NCBI GenBank assembly: GCA_948474755.1
Contig: CAOLHI010000061.1
Span: 992,001 to 1,056,000 of the forward strand
Direction: 5' to 3'
Length of the DNA stretch: 64,000 bases
From: Ctenosaura bakeri
Taxonomy: Eukaryota > Chordata > Lepidosauria > Squamata > Iguanidae
Part shown: in pieces, positions 44,666 to 55,850 of the stretch
How positions within the stretch are numbered: position 1 is the stretch's first letter
Layout: every line of letters starts with the position of its first letter
Position numbers and translations under genes: made by a program
The notes under the pieces: model-generated
Told to the model about the DNA's origin: nothing
The model's database searches: none
The model's input: only the letters and a program-made list of their open reading frames with translations

Positions 44666-45968
44666 CTAGAATTCAAAGTAAGCTGTATATGAATGATATG
44701 CATTGAACATTGCCCTCAAGAAGAGCCTCTAGTTCTTCCGTTCCATTACTTTAGGACTTATTTTTCTATAGCTCTCACTGTTTTAGATATTGTGATGTAA
44801 CAGAGTATCATGACACCTTTTATTATTCCATCACACTGTTTAATTTGTTTCAGTGTGACAATGGCATGAGAGAGAGGTGCCACACCTCTCTGACTGCCTT
44901 TGACCTCTTTGTCCTGATGTCCCAGAGAATCCAACTAGTCAAGGACAAAGTAGTTCAGGTCCTCAGGGGTCCAAAGGTATAGGCATCAAATGCAAAGAAA
45001 CTTTAATTATATTGGTGTGGCTCCTCTTTAATTATACTAAACCACATTTGTTAAATCCTTCTACATTCAAAGATATATCTCTGTGTTTGTGTGTATGTGT
45101 TTGTATCTTGATATAAATTGCTTGCCTTTTCTCATGAGACATTTTAAGAATAAAAATGTCATTTACTGCTTGAAACTTGCTGCTTATAAGGATGAGAGAA
45201 GCCTCCACACCCCTGTTGTGCATCTCCGTCCCAGCCTACAGATATTCTTTTCTTTCTGAATTATCCATGTACAATCCGGCAAGAGCACTTGAGTCTTTCT
45301 TACCCACAATTCTCTGCTGATTTTGTTCTATTCTTGACACTCAGAACTGCTGATGCGTCTCAAATTCCAGCACTGCAGTTCCAGTCCTAAGCCCTCTCAA
45401 CCCGTTACTATGGAGATTGGACTCGGCCCAGCCAATGCCTCCTCCCACTGTACCCTGGCACAGTCAGTTTTCGTCAGGCCTCATAAACTCTTCAAGTGAT
45501 GATTCCCTCTGCTCTGGTTTCTGAACAGGTCCAAGGAATAGCAGCGGCCTCTCATTAGCATCACTCCACTGATGCTACTGCTGCCACTTGGACTGTTTTT
45601 TTTTTTCCTCTCACGCATGGATCAGATATTGCCTAGCTCAAAGAAAGTAATTTAGGAATAAATTATTATCCTTTGAAGAAGAACATAGCAGTTCTTAGCA
45701 AAAGGTGCCTGATAATCTGTTTGTCAGTTCCCACAGTTCTCCTACAGTGTGGGACTTAAATTACACAAATGCCATCTCACTCATTTTTTTGTACATTGCA
45801 GCAAAGTGCAGCTCTCACACCTTTTACTCAACAAACACAGAAAAGATAAGTTACCAAGTTGTTAATACGTCTCATCCAGTAATTTGGGTGATAGCCAGAC
45901 GTGAAAGGGAAAAGGTGGGGAAAATATTATGTGTACCTTATAAAATAGGGAGGGAGAGAACAGCGATC
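44666..45968. other. Unassigned interval, no gene seen
   Basis: 45280-45600 is less AT-rich than its surroundings (GGACTCGGCCCAGCCAATGC) but has no recognised repeat or ORF. A T-run lies at 45597-45605. Confidence 0.35.
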
Positions 45969-46197
45969 CTCTAGATCAGTCTTTCTTAACCTGGGGTCCA
46001 GGGACCTCTGGGTGTCTGCAGAGCTCTCACAGGGGGTCCACGAAGCCCTTCTGCTGGAGACCAAGAGGGGCATGACAGTGGAGTGTGTGTTCAGATGCCA
46101 AAGGAGCTGTTTCAACAAGGAAGCAGTTTCAGCACTCACACCCTCCAGCTACACCTACAGTGAGACAGCAGCAGAAGTGTGCACACTCCCAAACTAT

Positions 46198-46684
46198 GGC
46201 CCTTTCCACACGGGGGTTAAAAAACGGTGTAGAGCGAACTCTGACAGAGGTCATCTACACCGTAAAGTGGATTGGGGCGGACTACTTTTGCATAGTTCCA
46301 CACCCCAATCTGCGCTAGGGCGACTGGAAGTGGCGGCGCCATGTGCTTTTTAAAAACCACTTTTTATGTGGTTTTTAAAAGGCGCAGGGTGTGCAGCCCC
46401 GTGCAGCCGCGTCGCAGCGCCCGGTGTGGATTTGCAGGCGCATGCAAGGGCATGCCTGCAGATCTGCTGGGGGCAGGATTTCCGGCTGGTGAGGTTCTGC
46501 AGTTGGTGGAGAGCCTCCACCAGTCGTAAGCCGCCATTTTGGGCACTGCAGGACACTGCAGGACGCCGACGAGTGTGGAGCAGCGAAAACGCGCTGCTCC
46601 ACTGGCGACGGACTTACCCGGTTTAAGGTAAGCTCCGTTTCAGCGTGTTTCCAGCCGTTTCTTTGCCCGCGTGTGGAAAGGGCC
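46198..46684 (+). mobile_element. Family Y GC-rich MITE inside hAT
   Basis: Ends GGCCCTTTCCACACGGGGG and GCGTGTGGAAAGGGCC, flanked by TAT on both sides (46195-46197, 46685-46687). YY1-type site GCCGCCATTTTGG at 46530-46542, AAG/GTAAG at 46625-46632, and the GTGCTTTTTAAAAACCAC hairpin at 46341-46384. Confidence 0.92.
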
Positions 46685-46850
46685 TATGATTCTGGAGATC
46701 AGGGTTTGAATCCCCACTCAGTTATAGAACTCCACTGAGTATTCTCAGGCAGGTTACATTCTCTCACCCTTGGAGAAAGGCAAAGGCAAGAAATCTTGCC
46801 AAGAAACCCCTCATGATAGATTTGCCTTTGGGTCACCATAAGTAAATTTT
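46685..46850 (+). mobile_element. Sauria-type SINE lacking its head
   Basis: Begins in the middle of the tRNA-like head (TATGATTCTGGAGATCAGGG, box B GGGTTTGAATCC) right at the end of the Y MITE and runs to TTGGGTCACCATAAG. The Y MITE probably inserted into the SINE at its TAT; the head would then lie to the left of 46198, but that side is too worn to be sure. Confidence 0.75.
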
Positions 46851-46896
46851 CAAAGTGGAGACACATGATGGCTAGAAAGAACCTCCCCTTGTCGAT

Positions 46897-47070
46897 TGTT
46901 GCTGTGTGTCTTCATGGCACTACTGATTTACCGCAATTCTAAGATGAACATATCATAGGGTGGCTTTTTTTTTCAGAGGGTTTGTGCCTTTGCCTTCCTC
47001 TGAGTCTGAGAGAATGTGACTTGCCCAAGATCACCCAGTGAGCCGGGATTTGAACCCTAGTCTCCAGAAG
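46897..47070 (-). mobile_element. Sauria-type SINE, reverse strand, truncated
   Basis: ATTGTTGCTGTGTGTCTTCA (tail inverse) to GGGATTTGAACCCTAGTCTC (box B inverse). The distal head is missing; an (AAAT)n run follows at 47077-47092. Confidence 0.85.
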
Positions 47071-47216
47071 CTTTAAATAAATAAATAAATATTTGAATAT
47101 TTAAAGAATAATTGGACACCTAAATTTAAATATTTAAATCTTAAGTCTAGGTGTCCTCAGCAAAAAATTATATTTACAGGGTGTCCCCAGTAAAGAAAAG
47201 GTTAAGAACTATTGCT

Positions 47217-47300
47217 CTAGATGTTTCTAGATTGCATCGACCATAATTAGCTATCATTGGCTATGCTGACTAGGGCTGAGCAGCACAGTAGACCAAAAAT
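47217..47300. mobile_element. Possible hAT-like MITE half
   Basis: ATTGGCTATGCTGACTAGGG with GCTGAG and AGATGTTTCTAGATTGCATC resemble the hAT-like MITE at 24648. Weak. Confidence 0.35.
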
Positions 47301-50045
47301 ACTTGGCAAATCACAGTCATCCACCATAATGTAGGGGGTCAAAACAATAAACTTTTCTCTCAACCAAATATCTTACAGACTTTTCCCAACAATTTGAGAT
47401 AGGTTGACTAAATCCAGGTTGCTTCTACAGAGTCCTTGGGAAACCAATTCTGTATGCAAATGCCCACATGAAAGTCATTGTACTTGTATGGCACTTATAA
47501 GAATTGACAAGGAACAGGCTGGGAGAAGTAAGTGAAGAAGGAGGGGGATTGAAAACATGAAACACACACACGCATACACACACTGTAGCAGTAGTATGGA
47601 GCCATCTCTTTCCAGAAGCTGACCTGAGAGGCTAGCAGCTGGAGATCAGAGGTGGCAAAGGTCAGCCTTATGGAGACACAGTGCCACACTTTTGGCAGGC
47701 TTGAAGCCCTCTGTGAGCCTCTAAATCCCCCATTCCCACCAAATTATATTTGTTTAAAAATATGCTGATATTTTCACTCAAAAACCACGTGGAAAGCATC
47801 CCCAATCGCACAAAAACACCCATATTCTCACACAAAGAAGCACCCCAGAGCCCTCCAGCACCCTCAAATCGCTCTGTTTTCACTGGAGACCTTCTCAAAA
47901 TGGTGACCAGAAGTGACATAGCATCATTCCTGACCTCCTTTTTGGGAGGGACTCTGATGAAGGTAAAGATATTTGGGAGTACTATTGGGAAGTACAACCT
48001 GAAAGGGGATTGAAGAAGGGCAAATTGGACCCTGATCCCCATGCATTTGCCTGCCCCTGCTGTAGATTAAAACACTCCTTTCACCAGAGACAGTGACTAA
48101 CTGTAGTCTGTTTGCATGCAATTGGCTACTTGTGGATGAAGATCTGATCCTATGCATGAGAGGGAAGCAAATGGTTCATTGGAAGGGATGACTGGAAAGC
48201 AGAAAAGCAGACAAGGGGGAAAAATCTACTCAGAGCAAATCAGAGAAAACCCATGGACAAGGAGGAGAAATGGAGATACCTGTCAAGACCCTTCTCTCTT
48301 TCTGAGAAGGTTGGTTTTGGGGTGTCCTGGGGTAGTTTGTACAGCTTGTTCAGCAAGGATGAGGGGAAATTTCCTCCACAAATACGAGGGAGGGATACTG
48401 TTCTTCATCCAATAAGACATCTATTTCTCAAGGCTTTTAAAAGGACAACTGCATTGCTGGCAAAATTAATCTGATTGGGCAGTGAAACATTCACAGATTT
48501 TAATTATTATTATTGATGAGAAACTACAAATGGATTGATTTAACCTCTCAGATTTCACAGTGCTGAGAGAATCATTACTGATGGCTTGTTGAACCAGACT
48601 TAACCTGACTTAGTGGTTCATTGAAAGAATATGTGTCCTCTATGCAGCGGTGGTGAGAAATGTGTGACCTGTAGGCAGCTTCGGTTCCTTGAACCCCTCC
48701 TCACTTAATCTGAACTTTTTTTAAAAAAAACAACAACACCACCACCTCTGACAAACATTTTCCCCCAGCTCAAAAATTATTCTAAAGGACACCTTTTCAC
48801 CTGAAAATTCTATTTTGGCCCCTTTCCTGAAAGAGCAGATAATCAAATAAACAAACCAGAAACTGTTTGGAAGTTGCCTGCAACATCCTTTGTGGTTGAA
48901 ACCAGGTCTATCAAGTGTAGCTGCAGGCTTTGAAAGTGGTCCTCTCACTTTCAGAGTGTACCCACACTGGAGTATAGGGTATAGTTAGTTCAAATTCTGA
49001 CACCTAACACAATCAAACTGCTCACCTATTACTTCTTTGGTCCTTTGAAAGTTGTAAAAAATATTCATATGACATTATCATTACTGTATTCTAGATAGAA
49101 GACTGAACTATAATGAGTTGTTACCACAGTACTATGCCTTCTGCTTCCAGGGAAATCACACTGAATTCATGTTAGTCATATCATTTAGCCTAGAAGCGTG
49201 AACTATATGAAAAGCAATCTTCCACCACCAGCATCCATTCCAGAAACAAAATATATTTCTCCTGCAAGGATTTTATAACCAAAATCTGAGGGAGTAAATT
49301 GAGCTTGACTATACAATTGGTTATTTGATCCATGAGAATGAGTTTGAGTCACTCAGCAGTCAAGAGAAATGTGACTTTGATCAGCTTGAAGAATAAAAGG
49401 TGATTCAGTAGAAGGTGTACCTCAAACTTCTGGGACATATCCCTTTCTACAAAATCATATCTGCTGCCTCCACATATACTCAGCAGGAATTAGCAAGGAT
49501 GCTTCCATAGATTGAACAGCAACAACTGAGGCTAAACATCTCCATTGCCCAGTGAATGGCTCTATAGCACCATCTCTATTCCATTCGCTTTTGAACTAGC
49601 AGGTTTACAACCCTCTAATTCCCAGCTACAAGTATTGCTTGTCTTGCCAAGGAACCAGTAGCACATTCTGTCATTCACGCCACTGGAAGGCCTCTCCTGC
49701 CAGAGTTTATGGCTATTGTGCCAGCTGCTCAGAGCTGGTAGCAGATGGCTGCATGGCACACCTGACAGAGAACAGACCTTCCAAGGACAAAGAGGGAGGC
49801 AGAATGGTCCCAAAGCACAGCAAATTCATTCCCACCCAATGGAAGGTAAATGGGATGTTCCAATCATCTAACATCTCAGACGAGATTTGGATGCCAGTGG
49901 AAGCAGGGAAAGGTACATATCTATAATAGCTGCAGGGTATACCACTCATAGCATATGACTTCTAAAGAAAAGCTAGGAAATCCATCAAGTGCAACTAGTG
50001 GTAGCTTTTTCTATAGGAAAACCCTACCATTGTCACTGTTGTTGT

Positions 50046-50087
<42 letters not shown>

Positions 50088-51205
50088 ATTATTATTATTA
50101 TTATTATTATTATGTTATGCTGCTGCTGCTGCTATTGTTACAAATATTTCTATACTACATTTGATCCTAAGGAAAACACATCAAGAGGAAGAAGGTGTTA
50201 TATGAAAACTAACTCTCCACTTGAGTTCTCTTAGATTTCTGATTAAAGATCTATTGCAGGCTGAAGTCTTGAGAGGTTATAGGGAAGCACCAGGAGACTG
50301 AAGGATGGTCTTTATATCTGTTAAATATAGACCAGCCTATAAGATATGCAGCATGGATTGCTGACATTTTAGGCAGCTCATTATTTCAAACAGTTAAAAA
50401 TGCAGACCTGTGCACACTTAGATCAGAATAAATCCTTCTAAAAACAATATGCCTTGCTTCTAAATTGAGTTGAACAGGATTTCACATAAGTTACTTTGTT
50501 TCTCTGAGACAATACTGAGATCTTGTGAATCCAAGTAGATATAACGCTTAGATTTAGTTTTGTATGTAACTTGCTTTCATTACCCACATGCTTATCTGTC
50601 CTGAACCCTTGAACATCCAGTCCCCTGTGTATTTCTTGAGACTATAATATATTCTTAATGTATGTGATATATTTTCTTGAATGAACACTATTTTGTGGGG
50701 TTCAAGGTTTTTGCCTTCTCCCCCTCTTCCTCCTCCTTTGATTCGCATATGATAAAACATGTTGTTGTTTTTTAAAGTATTGTTGAGGTTGCATGAAACC
50801 ATGTGTGGCTTCAGTTTGAGAACTGCCATTGCAAAGCACACCCTTAAGTTTGGAAAGAGGTTACTGCTGTTCTCTGTCATGGAGTCCCTTACTTCATAGA
50901 TAAAGTTTCCATGCCTTTAATGGCAAGCCAAAATAAATATAGATGCAGTACAAAGGAAATTTTATAACTCAAATAAAGGGCTGAAGTCTTTCAGAAAAGA
51001 AGGTGTCAGCCCTTTCAAAAGAATGGATAGGTTGACAGGTCAGGACAAGCCTGAACCTTGAGATTTCAGAAGCAGAACCTGAGACCTAGAGATGACCCCC
51101 TTTTGATTTTATGGGAGACAGAGTGCTGGTACAGTTACCAATGTAGTGTTACTACCAAGAGTCCTTGGCAATACCATTAAACGTGATGCCCAATATGTTA
51201 ACCAT
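47301..51205. other. Unassigned 3.9-kb interval with simple repeats
   Basis: 47630-48060 is CT/CA-rich with 87- to 124-codon frames on both strands, none recognisable. A compound microsatellite lies at 50047-50133. 48480-48600 (TTAATTATTATTATTGATGAG) is AT-rich. No gene seen. Confidence 0.35.
50047..50133. repeat. (ATG)n-(ATT)n-(TGC)n compound microsatellite
   Basis: Thirteen ATG-type units, then about nine ATT units, then five TGC units. The forward frame over it (poly-Met, poly-Tyr) is an artefact. Confidence 0.95.
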
Positions 51206-51692
51206 GGCCCTTTCCACACGGGGGTAATAAAATGGTTTAGCGCGACCTCTGACGGAAGTCGTCTACACCGTAAAGTGGATTGGGGTGGACTACTTTAGCG
51301 TAGTTCCACACTCCAATCCGCACTGGAGTGACTAGAAGTGGTGGCGCCGTGTGCTTTTTAAAAACCACTTTTGAGTACGTTTTTAAAAAGCACGGGGCGT
51401 GCAGCCGCATGCAGCCACGTGCAGCCCTGTCGCAGCGCCCGGTGTAGATTTGCAGGTGCACGCAAGTGCGCGCCTGCAGACCTGCCGGGGGTGGGCTTCC
51501 GGCTGGCAAGCTTCTCTGGTTGGTGGAGAGCCTCCGCCAGTAGTAAGCCGCCATTTTGGACACCATAGGACGCTGAGGAGTGTGGAGCAGCGAACTCACG
51601 CTACCCCGTGTGGCGATGGACTTACTCGGTTGCAGGTAAGCTCCGTTTCAGGACGTTTTACCCCGTTTCTTCCTCCACGTGTGGAAAGGGCC
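51206..51692 (+). mobile_element. Family Y GC-rich MITE
   Basis: Ends GGCCCTTTCCACACGGGGG and CACGTGTGGAAAGGGCC, flanked by CAT on both sides (51203-51205, 51693-51695). YY1-type site at 51547-51559, CAG/GTAAG at 51633-51640, hairpin with arms GTGCTTTTTAAAAAC at 51351-51393. Confidence 0.92.
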
Positions 51693-51842
51693 CATAATTG
51701 CAGAATTTGAGCTTTCAAATAATAAAAAAAGCACGTCTAAATAATGAGGAAATACATATACACACTGTCAGCACTTGAGGTTCCTTTTCTTTTCCTGAAG
51801 ACCAGACAGGAAAGACCAGGCCCATAAATCCAGGAACCCTAT

Positions 51843-51930
51843 CTGTGTGTATGTGCCTTCATGCCACCTATCGACTTATGGTGACCCCATAAATTTCATA
51901 GGGTTTTTTAAAGCAAGGAATACTCAGCAC
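51843..51930 (-). mobile_element. 3' tail of a 5S-headed SINE
   Basis: CTGTGTGTATGTGCCTTCAT, CTATCGACTTATGGTGACCC and AAGGAATACTCAGCACC are the inverse of the tail seen in the 6933-7166 copy. Confidence 0.7.
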
Positions 51931-52514
51931 CTTACATGATGCCAAAACAATGACTTGCGGTGTAGTAAACCCCTCTCTTTTGATCCTTTCCAGTTTAACT
52001 ATCAAGATAGCACATGGGAGACCATCACAGAACGCAAGAGATTAAGCAGGAAGGCAGTCCATTATGAAGAACCAATATGCAAGTTCACATACATTTAAAT
52101 AGTTGAAAAGCATCTTTTGCAATGAATATCAAAATGACATTCAATCCAAGCTCAAGACAAATGCCCTTGCTTCTCTCTGTGTCCCTTTTCTCATTACAGA
52201 GATAAATCCCAGCTGTACCTCTCAACAGCAGAAGAAGAACAATATTACACTTTATGCACACACATGCACACAAACATACACACACAGAGAGAGTACAACT
52301 GGTAATCACTACAGAAGGATTCCTTGGGATTCAGTGTCTTAGGGTGACACTGGAATGAGTAGAGAATGGCAAAAGACAATTTCCACAAGTTTTGTATGCA
52401 GTGTCTTATGGATAAGCTTGGTAGCACACGTAGAGCATCACAATTATATGCACTTGCCACATCTATGCAGCCCATGCATCGGGCATTCTTTCTGTGGGGG
52501 GGTATAGCTTGTGG
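51931..52514. other. Unassigned interval, no gene seen
   Basis: An (AC)n-like stretch at about 52258-52286; otherwise nothing recognised. Confidence 0.35.
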
Positions 52515-52628
52515 ATGTTGATGAACAACTGTTTCCAACATCCCATACTATTGGTATCCTGGCTGAGAGTGAAACTGTTGTTCAGCACCATCTAGATGGC
52601 CACAGGTTCCCCAGTCTTGGCATAGGGC
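52515..52628. mobile_element. hAT-like MITE
   Basis: CAACTGTTTCCAACATCCCA, ATCCTGGCTGAGAGTGAAAC and ATGGCCACAGGTTCCCCAGT: centre and right arm of the hAT-like MITE. Confidence 0.55.
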
Positions 52629-52673
52629 TATGTGCCTAGAGCTGAATATATAGATAGCAGAATAGCACATTAT

Positions 52674-52828
52674 GAATGCTGCCTCAGAGTGTGGTAGAGT
52701 CTCCTTCTTTGAAGGTTTTTAAACAGAGGTTTGATAACCATCTATCAGGATTGCTTTGACTGTGTATTCCTACATGGCAAGGGGTTGGACTCAAAGGCCC
52801 TTCTGGTCTCTTCCAGCCCTATGATTCC
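52674..52828 (+). mobile_element. CR1 LINE 3' end
   Basis: GCTGCCTCAGAGTGTGGTAG, TCCTTCTTTGAAGGTTTTTA, AAGGGGTTGGACTCAAAGG and CTCTTCCAGCCCTATGATTC match the CR1 3' terminus at 32.9-33.0 kb. Confidence 0.85.
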
Positions 52829-53185
52829 AAGCATACTGTGGCAAATGCAGAAGGACTTGCATGTCCATCCTTTTCCAAGCAGTCAATCAACTGTACATAA
52901 TCTCTGATCCCATTGACTACACCAAACCACTTTTAGCATTTCTATTTTTGGAAAAGGGGACTAGAATAAAGTTCAGTACACTGCAATTTCTTCAACATAT
53001 CCCCCACTGGATATAAAAGTCCTGGTAAAAACCATTCCCTGTTGTTGGAAACTAGAGCTGTCTATACAAAAGCATACAAAAAGTGTACTTCCTTCTCTTC
53101 TCCTTCCTCCTTTCTTGTGTTTTCCTCATATAGATTGATTGTAGGAAAATACATGGGTTTTTGAATATGTGCATTTTATGACTCT
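52829..53185. other. Unassigned interval, no gene seen
   Basis: Nothing recognised. Confidence 0.35.
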
Positions 53186-53390
53186 GGGCCTTTCCACCCA
53201 ATACTGTTATAGTACTATTATTCCACGTTCAACATCCTGTGGAATTCTGGAGTTTGCAGTTTAGGGGTGGGCATTTAGAATTCTCTTTCAGAAGAGCTCT
53301 TTGACCTCAGTAAACTACAAACCTCAAAATTCCACAGGAAGTTGAAAGTAGAATAATAGTACTATAACAGTGTAATGCGAAAAGGTCTCC
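53186..53390. mobile_element. Family X palindromic MITE
   Basis: GGGCCTTTCCACCCAATACTG and TTCCACGTTCAACATCCTGT on the left; GGAAGTTGAAAGTAGAATAA and ATAACAGTGTAATGCGAAAA on the right. Spacer with AGAGCTCTTTGACCTCAG. Confidence 0.85.
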
Positions 53391-54845
53391 TGACTTTCTC
53401 CAGATTAAGATTGCTAATGAATCTTAGAAGCATTCAAATTCAGATTCAGTCTGCTTCAGATGAGTCTTGCTCAGACATTTCCCTAATCTGTCCAAATTAT
53501 CCCAGTTTTGTCTCAGATTCAAGTGAATCTGAAGCACACTGAAAGTTCCCATCTATTATTAGTAGATCTATGAGCTTTTCCTCATGATATATCTCAAACT
53601 TTGCTTCATGTCAGTTTTCCTTTAGAGATCAATGTGAATATTTGGGTGAGGTGTATGTCTCATCAAAGCAAACCCATTTCTTGAAAAGCCACACTTGAAG
53701 AAGCCCCTGACTGTGCATATCAGCTACTCAGTCCATGTACCTAACAGTGTCCCCCCTCTCCCCTCCATAAATGCTAAAAGGATATAAGAAGCCCTCAGGT
53801 TCTTTAAGAACAAGCAAGGCAACCCAGCTGGGGCATTGACATGAAAGACAAGGAAGGGTGACACCAGAGTGGGTTTTTTTTCTCTTCAGGGAGGCAGGGG
53901 AAGGATAGAAAAAGAGAGAAATTGCCATGAGCACTAGCTCTTTCTTAGGTGTATACTCTGCATCTGAAAAATGAATGCAATGATATTTTCACTTAATCAA
54001 GTCTGCTGGCAGAGGTGTCAAGTGCAGAGAAATCACTTGTCATTCCAACATTTGCCAGCATGTGCTTGCTGCACCAAGGAAAAGAGGGCAAAGGGATTAC
54101 AGAATTAAGCGATGCTAGTACAGCAGCCAGAGAGCGGCCAAGATTTAGCTGTCACTTTGAAGAAAACGCCATTTCATTTTGTGATTTACAAAACACGGAA
54201 GTTACCTGGCCTAGCCCTGGGATTTATGAACGGCGGGGGGGGGACCCTAAATCCCAGCAAGGGGGGTCCTTTGTCAACTGTATTGACCCTTTGCACACCA
54301 AAGTGACGCTATCACATCCAGGCAGGCACTGATAAATATAAGGCTGGCCCAGAAGGTTTTCATGTCTCACTTCATTGTCATGGGCCATACATCTTGAGGA
54401 GATGGATGGATGCTTAATTTGAAAGTAAGAATTTCTATACCTAGGACGTATCTTATCCATTGGCCTGTCTAATCAAGTCTTGCTGACACCTGCTGGAAGA
54501 TACTCTGAGATTTTAGACTGTTTTTACCCAGTGAGTGTGTTTATAAAATTATGTATGGACTTTGGAAGTGGATAGAGTTTAGTTTTGACCTCCTTCCTAT
54601 GACACCAGAATCTGCTATCACAGACTTGCAAGGGATCCTGATCCTGCCACCAGTTCAATGCAAGATAAATCATTTGGAAGGGAGCTAAAACACACCTAAC
54701 CCATGGCCATTCAGCCTCTCGTGAAACAGTTATATGAAATTTAAAACCTTTTTAAATGTTTTTAAATCTGTTTTTTAAATCACCAGTGTTTAAAATGTTC
54801 CAGTTTCCTTTACCTCTTCTCCCTTTGTCCTCAGCTTATTACAGC
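53391..54845. other. Unassigned interval, no gene seen
   Basis: 54010-54330 is less AT-rich, with a 105-codon frame and a 10-base G run; no domain is seen. Nothing else recognised. Confidence 0.35.
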
Positions 54846-55350
54846 TGCTGCAAACTGAGTTCCAGGTGCACAATCAATTAATTCAGCATGGTGGAGAGAG
54901 AGAAAATGGAGGGGGCACCTTGTCCTATCCAGTAGGCTCAGGCAAACACAACCTGCTGCAGTCTGTCCTAACTTGCATGTTCTTACTCATTAATATTTTT
55001 CCCATCATGACCACACTGATGATATATTTATTTATTGTCACATGTGTCCCGGTTTTATCTGTGAAATATTGAAGGGTATGGATGTCTCATGCTCCCTTCC
55101 CATTGCTTATGCTGGCTAGGGCTGATGAGAGCCGCATCCCAAAATTGGAGGGCCATATATTTTCTAGTTTTGTTCTAAGGTGTGCTGTAGTCACAAACAT
55201 TGGAGAAAACTGGTGTCCATGGCTCAAGTTTTTTTCCTAACACAGACATACCAAAGTGAATGTTGAAAACCTTAGTATGTTTATGTAGCTTCTGGTTAGT
55301 CACATGTTGGTTGATCCAAACATTTTGGATGTCTTCTCAAGCTTGCCAGG
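54846..55350 (+). repeat. Repeat R, copy B
   Basis: Co-linear with copy A at 14409-14900, from GCTGCAAACTGAGTTCCAGG to CAAGCTTGCCAGGA. Insertions and deletions are small. Internal TATGCTGGCTAGGGCTGATG resembles the hAT-like MITE centre. Confidence 0.7.
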
Positions 55351-55371
55351 ATTTATCTGAAACATAAGTGT

Positions 55372-55492
55372 TGCAGCCTCTCCTAGCCTGTGTGCTCTTC
55401 CTCACTAATAACTTTTGTCATCTTGACGACACTCTAATGGTGCTTAGCCACACATGTCTGTTTTCTTCTGTGAAACGTTGGAGATTATGTAT
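55372..55492 (+). repeat. Repeat R, partial copy C
   Basis: GTGTGCTCTTCCTCACTAAT, CATCTTGACGACACTCTAAT and CTGTGAAACGTTGGAGATTA repeat part of the centre of copy B directly downstream, suggesting a tandem partial duplication. Confidence 0.5.
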
Positions 55493-55495
55493 TGT

Positions 55496-55850
55496 ATGAT
55501 CTCAGGATGGTATCTAATAAATTCAGTTTAATCAATTTGAACAATATGAAACAGTAAAGAATATTTTAAACAGACTAGCAGCATATTAAACAATTTCACA
55601 AGTTAAAATAAGACAACTAAAACACTTAGCACAGATTAAAACAATATAAAAATATAATGGATGTGCATATTTGGAGAAAATCAATTAGGTCCCAAAGGTT
55701 TAATAAAAAAATCATGTTTTTTACATGATGCTGGAATGATACCAACATTGTCATGAATTGGACCTCCAAGGAGAGGACATAACCAGGACACCACCTCAGA
55801 AAAAGCTGAGAATTCACAGCTTCTAAGGCAGCCTTATTGACTGCTGAGCA
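55496..55850 (-). mobile_element. LINE 3'-region fragment, reverse strand
   Basis: A-rich left half (ATATGAAACAGTAAAGAATA; TTAAAACAATATAAAAATAT), then TCCCAAAGGTTTAATAAAAAAA and CCAAGGAGAGGACATAACCA: the same layout as at 38766. Confidence 0.45.

Larger units (their letters stand above)
45977..47214. mobile_element. hAT element carrying nested insertions
   Basis: The terminal inverted repeats are CAGTCTTTCTTAACCTGGGG on the left and, inverted, CAATAGTTCTTAACCTTTT on the right. The 8-bp direct repeat CTCTAGAT (45969-45976, 47215-47222) is exact, as expected for hAT transposition; the ends match the CAGTGGTTCTCAACCT type of the Charlie group. Only 45977-46197 and 47071-47214 are hAT sequence; the middle consists of a Y MITE and two SINE pieces. 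No transposase is present. Confidence 0.85.

Noticed and set aside
47668..48042. 124-codon reverse frame
   Set aside because: No recognisable motif, no splice or start context, and a competing frame on the other strand.
50047..50133. Coding repeat or CRISPR-like array
   Set aside because: Simple trinucleotide microsatellite with no spacers; the window is vertebrate DNA.
53401..53540. Fold-back around CAGATTCAGTC / GAATCTGAAGC
   Set aside because: Pairing is short and imperfect and no second copy is seen.
54010..54330. Exon candidate (105-codon frame in less AT-rich DNA)
   Set aside because: No convincing splice sites at sensible phase, a second frame overlaps it, and a 10-base G run interrupts it; kept only as unassigned sequence.
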